Below, piece by piece: positions 1-11,645 of a DNA stretch of 64,000 nucleotides. Below the pieces are notes generated by a model. It searched no databases, was not told the origin of the DNA, and saw only the letters and a program-made list of their open reading frames with translations. Position 1 is the first letter of the stretch, and each line of letters opens with the position of its first letter. The position numbers and the translations under genes are program-made. This DNA comes from Inia geoffrensis (taxonomy: Eukaryota; Chordata; Mammalia; Artiodactyla; Iniidae), in NCBI GenBank assembly GCA_036417435.1, contig CM070910.1:69162784-69226783 (forward strand), read 5' to 3'.

Positions 1-679
1 GGCTTCTTAGGCAGTTTCCTGAGCGTGCATTAGGACCTCAGCGAGTTCGGGTTTCTGAGCTCACGTTCAGCATGAATGATTCTGTACAGAGTATTCTCAT
101 GTCTCCTCCCATAGACTCTCCATCTAGATCACTCTTAGGAACATTTCTAAACTTCCAGAGACATGTGCCTTCGCCTTCTGTTTTAAGAAGTATTTATTTC
201 TTGCACACTGTGATAGCTGCCAAACATGACTTTTATGTAAAATCATTTCCCTCCTGAATAGCTTCCCCCTGCTCTTTTCTCCTGAGCCACAGGCTCAAAG
301 ACGTTGTATATGGAAGCCCTGTCGAAGAGTGGTTCAAGAGTACTTCTCATTTCTTCCTCAAAGACTAGAAGAGCTAGTTCCCGAGGATCTCAGACAATTC
401 TTCCTCACTGTCCGGCTGCCTGAGCCCCAGCCAAACTCTGCCTGCTGAAAATAGGCTGAAACAATGTCTAAAACCCTGGGCCCTCAGATAGAAGCCTCTG
501 TGAATACTGCAGCTAAAAATCTGAACACGAAATTAAAATGTCAGCTTTTCTCTTGGCACTGTACTTGGCCCTCTGGGTTATCCAGGACAAGCCATTTTCT
601 TCTGTATCTCAGTTTCTCTGTTTTTAAAATGGGGACACCAAAGATGGAATTTTTATGTGGATAATAATATATAGTGCTG
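1..679. other. No gene recognised; apparently single-copy DNA
   Basis: Open frames here are short and show no recognisable protein. The stretch near 575-640 faintly resembles a MIR tail (a 'cagtttctctg...aaaatgggga' pattern), but it is too degraded to annotate separately. Confidence 0.5.
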
Positions 680-920
680 GTTAATATTGATGGAGTGATG
701 ACTACTTGTGGTGCGCTGTACTAAACAGGGTTATCACATTTCATTCTTATAAAACCATATGAGATAAATACTTATTATCCCCACGTTACAGGTGAGGACA
801 GAGGAACTACAGTAGGTTAAAGCACCTTGTTTATTGTTTCTTTAGCATCCATCCTTCCCAGTCGGGACTGGGAACCAGGTCTCCTGGATCTTATAAGCTG
901 GGATCACTTCCTACCTGACA
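680..920 (-). repeat. MIR-type SINE fossil
   Basis: Read on the plus strand it follows the reverse complement of the MIR core: an 'acttattatcccca..ttacaggtgagga' stretch, then a 'ggttaaagcaccttg' analogue and a 'gggaaccaggtctcctg' analogue. MIRs are tRNA-derived SINEs amplified before the mammalian radiation. The copy is strongly diverged, so its ends are approximate. Confidence 0.6.
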
Positions 921-1109
921 TGCCTCTCTCCACCCCGGCCATGCAGTTTCCAAATGATTCCCCAACAGATGCCAGATTTATGAGCAAAAATGGACTGACT
1001 ACAGCACATTCCTACAACAGGAAAAACAACTCCAAGTGCACATCTTAATGATAGTGCCTCTGCAGTGTCATCTCTGCACCCGAGGACAACATAACACCCA
1101 GAGTAGACA

Positions 1110-1260
1110 ACAGTTACAGGAACCTACTTGGTGCAAGGCGCTGGGCTGGGCACACTATAGACAAGATCTCATTTCATCTTGTTATTATCACTATCTTGTA
1201 CACAGTTAAGTAACTCAATGTCACGGGTAAAACCAAGTCATAAGACTCCAGAATTCAAGT
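1110..1260 (-). repeat. MIR-type SINE fossil
   Basis: Contains 'cttggtgcaaggcgctgggctgggcac' and 'gatctcatttcatcttgttattatcac' patterns in MIR antisense order, followed by 'gtaagtaactcaatgtcac'-like sequence. It is degraded and its ends are approximate. Confidence 0.5.
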
Positions 1261-1640
1261 TGAATGACTATTCCTGGCCATTGTTCCTCACTGCCTCTCC
1301 ATGAAAAAAAACATCAGTGGGCCCTGTTATCTGAAAAATGCCACCACAAGGCAGCCAACCTCCATGCCCTGTGCATTTTTCTAGTTCTAATTTCCAGATC
1401 TTGTTTCAGTTACCTGTGTGGATAGTAATAGTCTGATGCGCTGGTATGAACAAAACAGGTCCGCCATTCCCTAAGCAACCTTGAGGGTTGTGATGAACTC
1501 TAGGTAAATGAGGGTAGCTTGAGCATTTTGAAGTGGAACATATGAAATTGGTTGGGTTTATAATCAGAAGAGAGAAAGCATGGACTTTAAGAAGGCTCAC
1601 TTCTTATGGACCCTTCCCATTACAATGTGCCATCATCAAC

Positions 1641-2031
1641 ACATTTTTTTTTAATTGAAGTATAGTTGATTTACAATGTTGTGTTAGTTTCAGGTATACA
1701 GCAGAGTGATTCAGATACATATCAAGATAGATAGATAATGTGTGCTTTTTCAGATCCTTTTCCCTTATAGGTTATTACAAGATATTGAGTATAGTTCCCT
1801 ATGCCATGCAGTAGGTCCTTGCCGTTATCTATTTTATATATAGTAGTGTGTGTCTGTTAATCCCAAGCTCCTAATTTATCCCTCTTCCCCTTTCCCCTTT
1901 GGTAACCGTAAGTTTATTTTCTATGTCTGTGGTCTATTTCTGTTTTGTAAATCAGTTCATTTGTATCATTTTTTTTAGATTCCACATGTAAGTGATATCC
2001 TATGATCTTTGTCTGACTTACTTCACTTAGA
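1641..2031 (-). mobile_element. L1 3' end, 5'-truncated
   Basis: On the plus strand it begins with a T run (the poly-A tail of a minus-strand insertion). It continues as the reverse complement of a cetartiodactyl L1 3' UTR: 'aattgaagtatagttgattt', 'caggtatacagcagagtgat', 'agtaggtccttgccgttatc', and ends in the 'ttagattccacatgtaagtg' region at the C-terminus of ORF2. Only about 0.4 kb of a 6-7 kb element was copied. Flanks at 1624-1640 and 2032-2046 share 'gccatcatcaac'. Confidence 0.9.
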
Positions 2032-2046
2032 AATGCCATCATCAAC

Positions 2047-2464
2047 TCTTTTTTAAATTTATTTTGTATTGAAGTGTAGTTGATTTACAATGTCAATGTT
2101 AATTACTCCTCTACGGCAAAGTGACTCAGTCATACATATATATACATTCTTTTTCATATTCTTTCCCATTATGGCTTATCACAGGATATTGAATACAGTA
2201 TAGTTCCCTGTGCTCTACAGTAGGACCTTGTTGTTTTCTATATATACCAGTTTGCATCTGCTAATCCCCAAATCCCACTCCTACCCTCTCCCAACCCTCT
2301 CCCCCTTGGCAACCACCAGCCTATCCTCTATATCCTTGATTTTGTTTCTGTTTCAGAGATAGGTTCATTTATGTCATATTTTAGATTCCACATATAAGTG
2401 ATGTCATATGGTATTTGTATTTCTCTGACTGACTTCACTTAGTGTGATCATCTCTAGTTGCATC
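2047..2464 (-). mobile_element. L1 3' end, 5'-truncated, tandem to the previous one
   Basis: A second minus-strand L1 tail: 'tattgaagtgtagttgattt', 'catattctttcccattatgg', 'acagtaggaccttgttgttt', 'cacatataagtgatgtcata', ending in the 'gatcatctctagttgcatcc' part of ORF2. It lies directly after the previous L1. Its flanks at 2032-2046 and 2465-2480 carry the same 'gccatcatcaa' core, so three copies of one target site bracket two insertions. The two differ enough in their 3' UTRs to come from different L1 subfamilies. Confidence 0.9.
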
Positions 2465-2482
2465 CATGCCATCATCAATTCT

Positions 2483-3789
2483 TCATGGAAAGGGTACAGA
2501 TGCTGGAGTTCAAGGCCTGGCCAGCTGAGTGATGCCATAGCAGTACCTGCCAGATGGGCGGGAGGATGGAGCAGTTTACCTGCGTGAAGAGCCTGGCATG
2601 GGGCCTGGCACCCAGTGAAGGATCAACAGCATGCTCATTAAAACATAAAGCAAGAGCATGGTTCCAGGAGTGGCAGGGACTCCCGACCACCAGCCTGGAA
2701 GCATCTGCCCAGGGCCGCCTGCAGCACCCAGGCTGCCACCGGCCGTGTGCTTCTGCCGGGGCAAGTGTCTTTCTCCGCACCTCGGGAGAGAACGTTCGGG
2801 GAATGAGGAGATGCAGCCTGGAAGCCCACTGGGAGCTGCCTCTCTCCAGCACCGGCTTTGCCAGGCCACCTTGCTTCACAGTGAGAGGCTCATTCCTCAG
2901 CCCTCCGTCAGGTGGTCTGCGCGGGGCGGGGGGGGGGGGGGGGGGCAAGGGGGGAAGGGAGGGTGCGGAGCCCGAAAAGCTCCGGCTCTGGTCTCAGGCT
3001 TGACTGCTGCAAACCCCGCAGGGGTTCAACTGCCTTCAGATTTATGGACCCATAACCGCCGAGAACTGCCTCCTGCCTGCGTCCAGCGCCGCCACGGGGC
3101 CCAGGGGGCTTCTGGCTGATGCTGTTTGAGAACCTCTTTATCTCTCTAATGCCACGTTCCCTAAATCTGCGGTATGACGAGAAAGGGCGGAGGAGGGTGA
3201 TTCATGCCCCCGTTACATTGACAATGAAATTCATCAAAATCAAATTTCTCCAGAGCATGCCAACAACATCCCGGCCGTTGCCCGTCTCAGCTCTAGGGCT
3301 TTGTTTGTTTGCTTTCTACAATGATTTTTCTTTTTAATGTCATTATTTTTATTATTGTCGCCTAATGTTTTTATAATGTGCTCACTGAGGCGGTTGCTCC
3401 GTGCCCGCCAGCTCTCTGGAGACCAGGGATGGGGGTGGGCCGGCCTGTGAACCCCAAAGCTGTTGTTCTGCGCATCCCTCCAACCACCGGAAGGAAGCAG
3501 GGTCCCTGCCCTCTCCCCTTCCTTAGCCCTGTCCTGACAAGCAACCCAACACTAAACGTGGAATCACTGACTTACCAGTTCAGTTGGGAAAAACCCCAGT
3601 ATTAATGATTGACCTCAACCCACCCTCCCCTTCAGCCACCCACCTACCATTCTCCCAGTTAAATATCTCTGGATGCTTCCTTCTTTGTATGTCATGGCTT
3701 CTAGCCCCATCTTCCATCTTCCCACCCCGGAAAGCCATCCCCTCCCCTATTTGCCAGTACGCCTCTTAAAATGTGACAGCGAGAAAGAC
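2483..3789. other. GC-richer single-copy stretch, no gene assigned
   Basis: This is the most GC-rich part of the window (about 2700-3120), and it gives overlapping open frames on both strands. That is expected from base composition and not evidence of coding. No conserved domain, splice pattern or known exon was recognised. An 18-base G run lies at 2928-2945. Confidence 0.5.
2928..2945 (+). repeat. Poly-G tract (18 G)
   Basis: An uninterrupted run of G follows 'gcggggc'. Such runs are prone to slippage and to assembly error, so the exact length may differ in the genome. Confidence 0.9.
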
Positions 3790-4110
3790 TGCATAAATAG
3801 TAGCACATCCATATCATAGACTACCAAGCATTATTTTTAATACTTTAGATCTATCTATACATATTAACCCAGAGAGGTGTTGATGGTGTGCCCTTAGTTG
3901 AAGAAAGAAAGTTGGAGAGTAATGGGCTTTGCAAGATCCGCTTTACAAAAACCAATTCCCTTGAAAATCTCATATGCATATGGATTTGTTTTGATGTATT
4001 TATATCAGCATGAATAACAGTGTGGGAAAATGCACCAGAGGCGATTTACATGAGTTACCTGGTTTAGGGGATGTTGGAAGGAGAAAATATTGTTTTTTCA
4101 AATACACCTA
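3790..4110 (+). mobile_element. Probable ancient L1 3' UTR fragment
   Basis: The order of 'cacatccatatcatagacta', 'gcattatttttaat', 'gggctttgcaagatccgctttac', 'gtatttatatcagcatgaat', 'gggaaaatgcaccagaggcg' follows the layout of old L1M 3' regions (the 'tactatgcagccattaaaaat' type). The match is weak and the family is uncertain. Confidence 0.4.
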
Positions 4111-4663
4111 ACCATGTTTCGTTAGCTGCAGTTAACCCTTGTTACTCAGGTAATTTTTGAAGAGGAATTTGGTAAAAGAATTTTCAGTCAATAAGTGACA
4201 TATACTCTGATTCTTATTTTAAATGTGGAAGACACCCAAAGTCCTGCAGATGTGGCTGGACCTGCACAGGGCTCATTGGGAAGGACGCTGACTGTGCTTC
4301 TATTTGGACACCTAACTTTCATCCCCTTTGTGGTTAATTCATATTGGGGCTATAGTCCTTACTTGTTTTCTTTAGAACTGTTACAAAGATAGAACTCTTC
4401 CTTCCCTCCTATGTGCTTTTAAAGCAGATTTTTTTTTTACTCTAAGTGCAGGACCTTAAATTTCTTTTATTAAATTTTTTGTGTTGGTTTTGGCCTTTTG
4501 CTCCACTTGTCAAGATCTTTTAAAAATCTGGTCTTCTTAGCTAGCCTATTAGCCATCCTCCACAGCTTCATGCCAGCTGCAAATGTGATCAGCGGGTCTT
4601 TTATGTCTTGATCCAAGTCCCTGATAAAAATGTTCAACAGGACAGAGCCAAGGACACAGTCTT
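4111..4663. other. No gene recognised
   Basis: No repeat family or coding signature was identified in this stretch. The short open frames show no recognisable protein. Confidence 0.4.
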
Positions 4664-4680
4664 GTAATTGCCCGTTTTAT

Positions 4681-5133
4681 TTTTATTTTAAAAATTTATT
4701 TTATTGAAATATGGTTGCTTTAAAATGCTGTGTTAGTTTCTGGTGAAGAAAAAAGTGAGTCATTCATATATATATATATATTCTTTTTCATATTCTTTTC
4801 CATTATGGTTTATTACAGGATATTGAATATAGATCCATGTGCTATACAGTAGGACCTTGTTGTTTATCCATTCTATATATAATAGTTTACATCTGCTAAC
4901 CCCAAACTCCCAATCCAACCCTCCCCCACCCCTCCCCTTGGCACCCACAAGTCTGTTCTCTATGTCTGTGAGTCTGTTTCTGTTTCATAGATAAGTTCAT
5001 TTGTGTCAAATTTTAGATTCCACATATAAGTGATATCATATGGTATTTGTCTTTCTCTTTCTGACTTATAGTATGATGATCTCTAGGTCCATCCACGTTG
5101 CTGCAAATGGCATTATTTCATTCTTTTTGGTGT
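4681..5133 (-). mobile_element. L1 3' end, 5'-truncated, with target-site duplication
   Basis: Reverse complement of an L1 3' UTR: 'tattgaaatatggttgcttt', 'attacaggatattgaatata', 'acagtaggaccttgttgttt', 'cacatataagtgatatcata', then 'gatctctaggtccatccacg'. A target-site copy precedes it at 4664-4680 (gtaattgcccgtttta) and a diverged copy follows at 5134-5149 (gtacttgcctgtttta), with two mismatches. This is a standard truncated retrotransposition product. Confidence 0.92.
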
Positions 5134-5407
5134 GTACTTGCCTGTTTTAGATGAATAAGTGCAAGTATTTTGTATTCGTCTCTCAGTGAATTCCTTTCAT
5201 TGCATGCAAGGTTCCTAATGAACAGAGAGATTTGTATTGGGCAAGTCGGTAACCATCACCACCATCTGACTTGGAGATGATAACAATAAACACTAAGCAT
5301 AAGCCAACGTGAGCCAACCTAGAAGCACAGCAGCGTGAGTCAGAGCTGTGGAGCATATGGCTCTGTCCACATCTGTTCGGAGGCATCCAGATGGAAGTAG
5401 GAGGTGG

Positions 5408-5489
5408 GCTGGGCGGCGGGGGGAGGAGCAGGCAGGGGGGAGGGGGGGGAGGGGGAGGGGGAGGGGGTAGGGAGGAGGGAGCAGGCAGG
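5408..5489 (+). repeat. G-rich purine tract, quadruplex-prone
   Basis: Repeated runs of 3-8 G separated by single A or short spacers (gggggga, ggggagg, gggaggaggg). It has many more than the four G runs needed for a quadruplex. The plus strand is almost pure purine. No gene start was recognised beside it. Confidence 0.8.
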
Positions 5490-5944
5490 TGAAGGCAGGC
5501 AGGAGACGGCTTCAGGGACCAGGCTCCCAAATCAATCTCCACAATAGTGTGTTTAATGTATGAGCAGCAAGCACAGCTGCCGATGGCTCCCATCCGTGAC
5601 AGTACAACTGTATGACAAATCCCTCCCGTCGCACTTAGAGAGCCATGCCTTCTGCTTCTTGGTTAATGGTCCTTTGACACGCCTACTCAAACCACTTCTT
5701 CGCAGGCCTTACGAGTCTTTGTCACCCATGTGTGGTAATGTTTTCCTTCTCTGCGCGGCTGTTTCCTCAGTGCTGCAACTGAGTAAGTGGCCCTACTGCC
5801 CTGTTCCTCCACACTAACTCTCCTCCACAGCCTTCCAGAAGCTGCCACACTCCTGACCTATACATCTCCTGTTACAAAAGAACAAACTCTCACCTAAGTG
5901 ATAGAAGGTGCAAATTCAAGCAGCCCTTGTTTGTGGTACAGCTC

Positions 5945-6075
5945 GAAGCAACATTTAACCCTCTTTGTGCCGCAGTGTCACACACTAAAAAAAGGAATTT
6001 CGTGACTGCAGCATTTTTCGAAGATTAAATGAGATGGCATGTGGCAAAGAGGTCGATGCTAAATAAATACGAGCT
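5945..6075 (+). repeat. MIR-type SINE fossil
   Basis: 'aacatttaaccctctttgtg', 'gattaaatgagatggcatgt' and 'gctaaataaatacgagc' follow the sense order of MIR (the 'taacctctctgtgcctcag ... attaaatgagataat ... caataaatg' layout). Diverged. Confidence 0.6.
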
Positions 6076-6254
6076 GAGTTGTAACCCGCAGAAGACACAG
6101 GCATGACTCACTCCACACTTCTGGCTTTGACTATTTGCAGACATGGGTAGGGCCAGCAAGTGGTTCTAGAATCCTCAGTGTTTTGTCACGACTCCTCTTG
6201 GTCTCCTGAGAACGTGTTGAGAACTTTGTGCAGGATTCTCACAGCTGCACTGAG

Positions 6255-7580
6255 TCACTTCATTCACCCGACATTTGCTGACTGTCAACCCTCTGCAAAC
6301 ACTGGACCAGGGCCAAGGCGTACAAAGATGATGCAGGCGAGATCCTGCCACTCAAGTAACTGTCTAGTGCCCATGACTTACAGTGAGAAATACTCCTAGA
6401 CCCAGAGCACACATGCGCACACACACGCATGCATACACACGGTAGCAGCAACAGCAAAAGTCCACATACCAAACCCTTCCTAAATGCAACGTACTTGATA
6501 TTTTCTGTTCTAACGCATTTTAAAAATTGATTTCACCAACTACTAATGGGATATTGACACACAGTTTTAAAAACTCCACTCTAAGGTTGGATAGATGTTC
6601 TAGGTTCTGTTCTCAGTGTTTCCTAGACTGCCCTGGGAATGCCACATAAGGAGGTCCTGAGCTTGCCTGGGGGAGTCAGAAGACCTAACCCCTAAGTTTG
6701 AAGGAGACTCAGGTATGCACAGGGCACTTGGTGTCCCTGGAAGAGGGAACAGCATGGGCAAAGGCATGGAGGAATGAAAGCATGAATGCTCAGAGAACTC
6801 CAAAAAATTTTGAATACGTAGAACCCAGAAAGCTTTGGGGAAAATGGAAGAAATATAAGGGTTTAGAGATAAATTTTCAAATAAGCAAAGGTTAAGGGAC
6901 CAATGATTGAACACTCAGAGGAAAAAATTTCTACTGCCAAGCAGGAAACCCAATCCAGCACACACTGTAGGCTCTGGGAGATGAGATTTCAGGGGAAGAA
7001 AAAAAGAGGGTACGTTTTTTAAAGTCAAATAGGTCACAAAATATTCGTGCCCTGGGTTTAAAAAGTGAAGTCTCTTGGGTATTGCTGATTGTTTAGCAGC
7101 AAAAGGACACGGAGAAAGTGCTGGGCTGTGTGGAGGCATTGTCAGCTATGTGCATAAGCACCTAGATTGGAGCACCCAGAGGTCCTTTTAGCAGAAGGCA
7201 TGTCTGCTTCATGGACAGCAGTCGAGTTTGTCATAAAGAACTCTGTAGCCTGCTAAAGAATTTGGACATTAATCTGGCCAGGGAGGCCACTGGAAGATTT
7301 AAAGGAAGAGAATACCTGAAAATCGGCAGAAGCATCAACACTGCTGTAGAGTAGAGTAGCAGGTGGATAGAAAGGAAGGATTGGCTGGAGGCAAGCCAGC
7401 CAGAGAAACAGCCAAAGTTAATAGTTCACAAGACTGTGATGGGAGCCTGAAAGATACAAGAGCTGAGAAGGATGAAAAGGAGGGGATGGCTTAGGAAACA
7501 GAAAGTTGGGGACTCAACATGACCCAGGGCCTGATTCGATGTAGGGCAGGAGAGCAGGACAATCCCAGGATGAAGCACCA
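6255..7580 (-). repeat. L2 LINE, fragmented antisense copy
   Basis: The 5' part 'cattcacccgacatttgctg' matches the inverted L2 3' end (inverted 'caataaatatttgttgaatg'). It is followed by 'caaggcgtacaaagatgatg', then from about 6690 the inverted L2 body 'gaagagggaacagcatgggcaaaggcatgg' and near 7260 'ggacattaatctggccaggg...ccactggaag'. The copy is interrupted and diverged. Some parts (6400-6680, 6900-7150) may be unrelated inserts. Confidence 0.6.
6408..6441 (+). repeat. Imperfect CA-rich microsatellite
   Basis: An 'acacatgcgcacacacacgc' type run. The interruptions suggest an old, stabilised microsatellite. Confidence 0.7.
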
Positions 7581-8109
7581 GGTTACTAACCTGGGTAGCT
7601 GGGAGGATTGTGGAGCTCCCCAAAGAGCAGATTTGGGGTATGTGGGGGACGAAACAGGAGGGTCAGGACAACACAAAGATACTTCCAGAGGACCCAGATT
7701 GGTGTCCTATGCATTACCACGGTCAAAGAAAGAATGATCTTCTACCCTCAAGGCCCCTATATCCAGGAATCATAGAGCTAGCCTCCCTGCTGGACCACAC
7801 ACCTAAAGTCAGAGTTAGAGCCAGGAAGAAGGGGAGGTGTCTGCCTGGTCTCGTGAACAGAATGACACAGTAGCCCCTTCTCTTGTGCACACGAGATGCA
7901 GTGAGGATTCTTGGGAGCTTCCAAGCAATTCCCCCACTCTAGTTGGTTGGAGAGTAGGGTGGATAGAACAGCATAGGAGAGAAGCAGAAGGAAGTATTTG
8001 TCAGCCCTGCCTCCAGAAAATCTCAGGTCAGTCTGTCTGGAATCACAGGAGACACCCAGGTGTGCAGCATCTAGAGAATGTTCAGGTCCTCCCCAGACCC
8101 AAGGTTTGA
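7581..8109. other. No gene recognised
   Basis: Several short overlapping open frames on both strands show no recognisable protein. No repeat family was assigned. Confidence 0.4.
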
Positions 8110-8560
8110 AGGATGACATCTGTCTTGGGTTGAATTGTTGTTTCCCAAAAAGATACCTCCAAATTCTCACCCCCCGTACCTGCGAAGGAAACCTATTTGG
8201 AAATAGGATCTTTGCAAGATGCAATTAAGTTAAGGAGAGGTGAGATCATCCTGGACTTAGGGGGGCCTCTAAATCCAATGACTAGAGTCTTTATAAGAGA
8301 AAGAAAAGGCGGATTGAGACACACAGACACAGAGATAGGACAGCCGGGGAGAAGACGGAGACAGAGATTGAGTAATATACATCAGAAGCCAAGATGGCTG
8401 CTGGCAGCCACCAGACGCCAGCACGGAACCCATTCTCCCTCTGAGCCTGACTACCCCTTGATTTGGGGTTCCTTGTCTCCAGAATTTTAAAGTAATAAAT
8501 GTCTGTTGTTTTAAGCCACACATTGGTGGTAATTTGTTATAGCAGGCTCCAGGAAACCAA
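8110..8560 (+). repeat. MaLR/MLT-type LTR-like repeat
   Basis: The layout is typical of an abundant mammalian LTR-like repeat: 'gggttgaattgttgtttccc', 'gtacctgcgaaggaaaccta', 'tttggaaataggatctttgc', 'ctagagtctttataagagaa', 'taataaatgtctgttgtttt', 'aagccacacattggtggtaa', 'tttgttatagcaggctccag'. The AATAAA at about 8493 sits near the 3' end, as in MaLR LTRs. The exact family was not determined. Confidence 0.65.
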
Positions 8561-9434
8561 GACGACGTCCCAGTTTGTACTTTCAGGACACTTGGGTAAA
8601 GGCCGCCTAGTGACTATCTCAGAAGTGATTATTACTCTCTGGGAGCTGGCCTCTTCTCTCCGGTCCATTTCCCCGGCACAGACGCACCTCCTCACCCTGG
8701 GTCTCTGTTTTCCTCTTTCTCTTTGCTCTTTTTCCAGAGCAACAGCTTTTCTTCCCAACTCAGACGCTATTCTGAGCTCAGGGTAACAGCCAATTAAGCA
8801 GGTCTTTACTGAATCCCCATGGAGTACCGCAGGCAGAGCCCAGGGGTGACACAGAGAGGAAAAGCACGATTTTCTTAGGCATTTGGTGAGAGTCTGGGAA
8901 AGCCTTCCCAGCCTGCGTTCCCTCATTCCTATTTTCACCAATGGGCTCCTGAAGAGGCAAAAGGCATATTAACAATCTTAAACTTTTACCTGCCTGCTCT
9001 GCACTCCAGCTGCCACCCCAGTTTTCCCTTCTTTGGAAAGGTCTCCTGGGAAGAAGACCAAGACGCAAAGCCTTTCCTGTCGCGTCTTCAATTTGCACTA
9101 TCAGCACCCCAGCTCCTTCCTGGGCAATGATTCTTCAGTTTCAAAAAATAGCTCCTTATCAAGAAGAGGTTGGAGACCTCAGCTCTGTTCTAAGGCTTGG
9201 CTTGAGCCTGTGGGTCAGGAAGGTAGCCATGTCCTTAAGAAGTCACAGCATTCTCATTTCTACTTGAAAACCTAACGCTCCCCAAAGAGCAACTATCTCC
9301 CCAGATTGTCCAAGTTCATTGACTGATCCTGATAGCGTCATACTGAAGTTGCAGATTTGGATGAACACTGGAATTAAAATATATTTTAATTTCCTGGAAA
9401 TTAAAAAAAAATATGAATGAAAGGACTTAACCAA
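8561..9434. other. No gene or repeat recognised
   Basis: Open frames on both strands (for example about 8537-8941 minus) have no recognisable protein motif or splice context. No repeat family was assigned. Confidence 0.45.
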
Positions 9435-9580
9435 ATCCGCAGGTGGCCCTCACTTAACCTCTGCTTGGCCCCGTTTGCTTATGGAGGCATTAAATGGGAG
9501 TCATGAAAAGACATCTTATGAATGAATTAATGATTTGAAAGGAGCTTTAAAAGTGCTATGCAAATGTTCAGCGTTATCGT
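9435..9580 (+). repeat. MIR-like SINE fossil
   Basis: 'cctcacttaacctctgcttg', 'aggcattaaatgggagtcat' and 'ttaaaagtgctatgcaaatg' follow the order of the 3' half of MIR. Weak. Confidence 0.45.
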
Positions 9581-11644
9581 AAGGCCCCTGGGAATCTGAG
9601 ACAAAGCAGGGAGCCAAACTCCCAATTGAGGATTATAATCAAGGAGCAAACGTAAGCATTTTGGAATGTGAAAGAACCATTAATATTGGTTACTGTGATG
9701 GATTTGTTTTTTTTCTAATCCAGATCAAGAGGTGAGAAACTTAAAATGTGGGTTCAGTTTTAAAATCCATGTGAGCCCAGATGCTTTCTGAGTGGTTACA
9801 CTTCAGCAAATGCCTGCACATTAAAACAAAATTAAAAGATAGAAGGAAGCTGAGACAGGAGAAGTAGCAGGTACATAAAACCAATTCTGTCAGCATACGT
9901 ATGAGCACAAACAGTGCATTGTGCCCACGAAATCAGATGATTAGCATTTGCAGATGTCTGTATATATAGTTCAAATACTGCCAAAATAAAACCTCTTGAA
10001 GCCACCTAATTTTAATATTATGCTCATTAGAGAGAGAAACCACTCTCAAAGCACTAGCCTGTGGAAGCCCTCCAGGCAAAGCAGCTTGTTTTTTTTTCCT
10101 GTTTTCTTTTCCTCAATAAATAGACCCCTGGCTTTATGGGGGCCTGGGGCAGCCATTGATCCTTGTAATTATAAACAAAACAGGGCATTAATTCATCCCT
10201 TTGAAAAAATATATTCAAATTAAGCTACGGAGACGGGGCTGTAATGTCTTCTAAAGGAATATAAAGCCATCTTAGCAGCAACGCCAACAAAAATCAAGAA
10301 ACAACCCGAACCAGCTTTTCTTATTTGAACAACTTCTGGCTTCAGAAGTTGAACCATTACAGAATGGTTTTGCCTGATGGAAAAAGCAGCTTTTAGTGTC
10401 CAGGCCTGACTTAATTTCTATTTTCATGCTTGAATGGCACTCTAAGATATCAGCACTGTGTGTCCCTTGGTTTACCAGGCAAGAGCAGAACTTTCTAAAC
10501 TGGCAGATTCTCCTCTCCAAATCTTCATAATCCATGGGCAAGCAGCAATTATTGTGGAGCTCAGGATGACCTACTGAATGAGGGGACCAGAAAAGCAAGA
10601 CACACCAGAAAATCTTCCTGTTTTCCAAAATATTTCCTTTTAAATGAGAAAAAAATCTCTGGTCTTTATTCTCCTGAGCTGTTTTTGTTGTTAACTCTGG
10701 TCCAGTTCAATAACCAAGTATGGCCAAAGAGGCATTCAGGATTATCTGGGCAAACAATGATCCTCGAGTAATAGTAACTGCTTGGGTTCGCATGGTCCCT
10801 GAAGAAGCCACAGTTGCCTTTCCCACACCTATAACATTAATTACACCATGAAAATGTTAGGTGCTCAAAAATTTGGTGAAACTCATTTATAGGCGTTGAT
10901 CTTGAAAGAGTATTGTGATCAAAACGGTAACCAACCCAGGCACTCTTTGGACACAGTGATTCATTGCATTTGGGCCTCCCTGGACCTGCAAAGTTGAGTT
11001 TGCAGGATTCTGCTTCTTTGGTAAGTAAGTAATAAAGCAAACAAATAAGAAAGTTCTCTTTAATAAAAATGCACTTTTCTATTCTTTCCTAATCCGTCCC
11101 TTATCTCCTGAAATGGCAGAAGTGGGAATGTCAGAATCGCTTGAAAGGTTAGAATAATTAAGAGAAATTTCACCAGAAAGAAAAGAACATTTTTCAACCT
11201 TGCACTAAACATAAATTGTCTGATATTCCAGAATACCCAAGAAGTTCAACTTTTCACGGTGACATCTCAGGAAATCCTAGATCCTAACTTTGCTCCCATG
11301 GTCCCCTGTCTTCAAAGGCAACTTCCTTCTAACCGGCTCTCTTCCCTGACCGCCTTTTGAGAAACCCCATTCTCTACACACAGGATTCCCCTCTCCTGCA
11401 GCAGTACATCCTGGGTCTGAGATGGTCAGTCTGGATTAAGAACCAGGTGCCTTCAGGAGACCAGATCACAATGGCCTTTGTCCCAAGGTGTGTGTCTGTT
11501 GGGGCTTTGACATGCTTAAGCCATGCAACAGAACACAGCATAGGTGTAGGTTCCCCTTCAAGAGGTAAGCTGAAGACGCGCCTATCCCCGCTGTCAGCAG
11601 GTAACTTTGGATCTGTTTGTCTTTGCCTCTGTCTCTCTCTTCCT
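9581..11644. other. Single-copy DNA; possible conserved noncoding block
   Basis: No repeat was assigned over about 2 kb. The part near 9990-10290 has little repeat-like decay and clustered homeodomain-type cores (attaattc, taattat), which is suggestive of a regulatory element but not proof. The minus-strand open frame at 10272-10628 contains several cysteines but no domain I recognise. Confidence 0.35.
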
Positions 11645-11645
11645 T

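Noticed and set aside
2475..3119. Overlapping open frames on both strands of up to 157 codons in the GC-rich patch
   Set aside because: Long frames on both strands at once are expected where GC content is high. There is no recognisable domain, no splice context and part of the translation is low-complexity glycine or proline from a G run.
5183..5593. Minus-strand 136-codon open frame rich in proline
   Set aside because: The proline stretch is the translation of the G-rich tract at 5408-5489, and no other coding signal is present.
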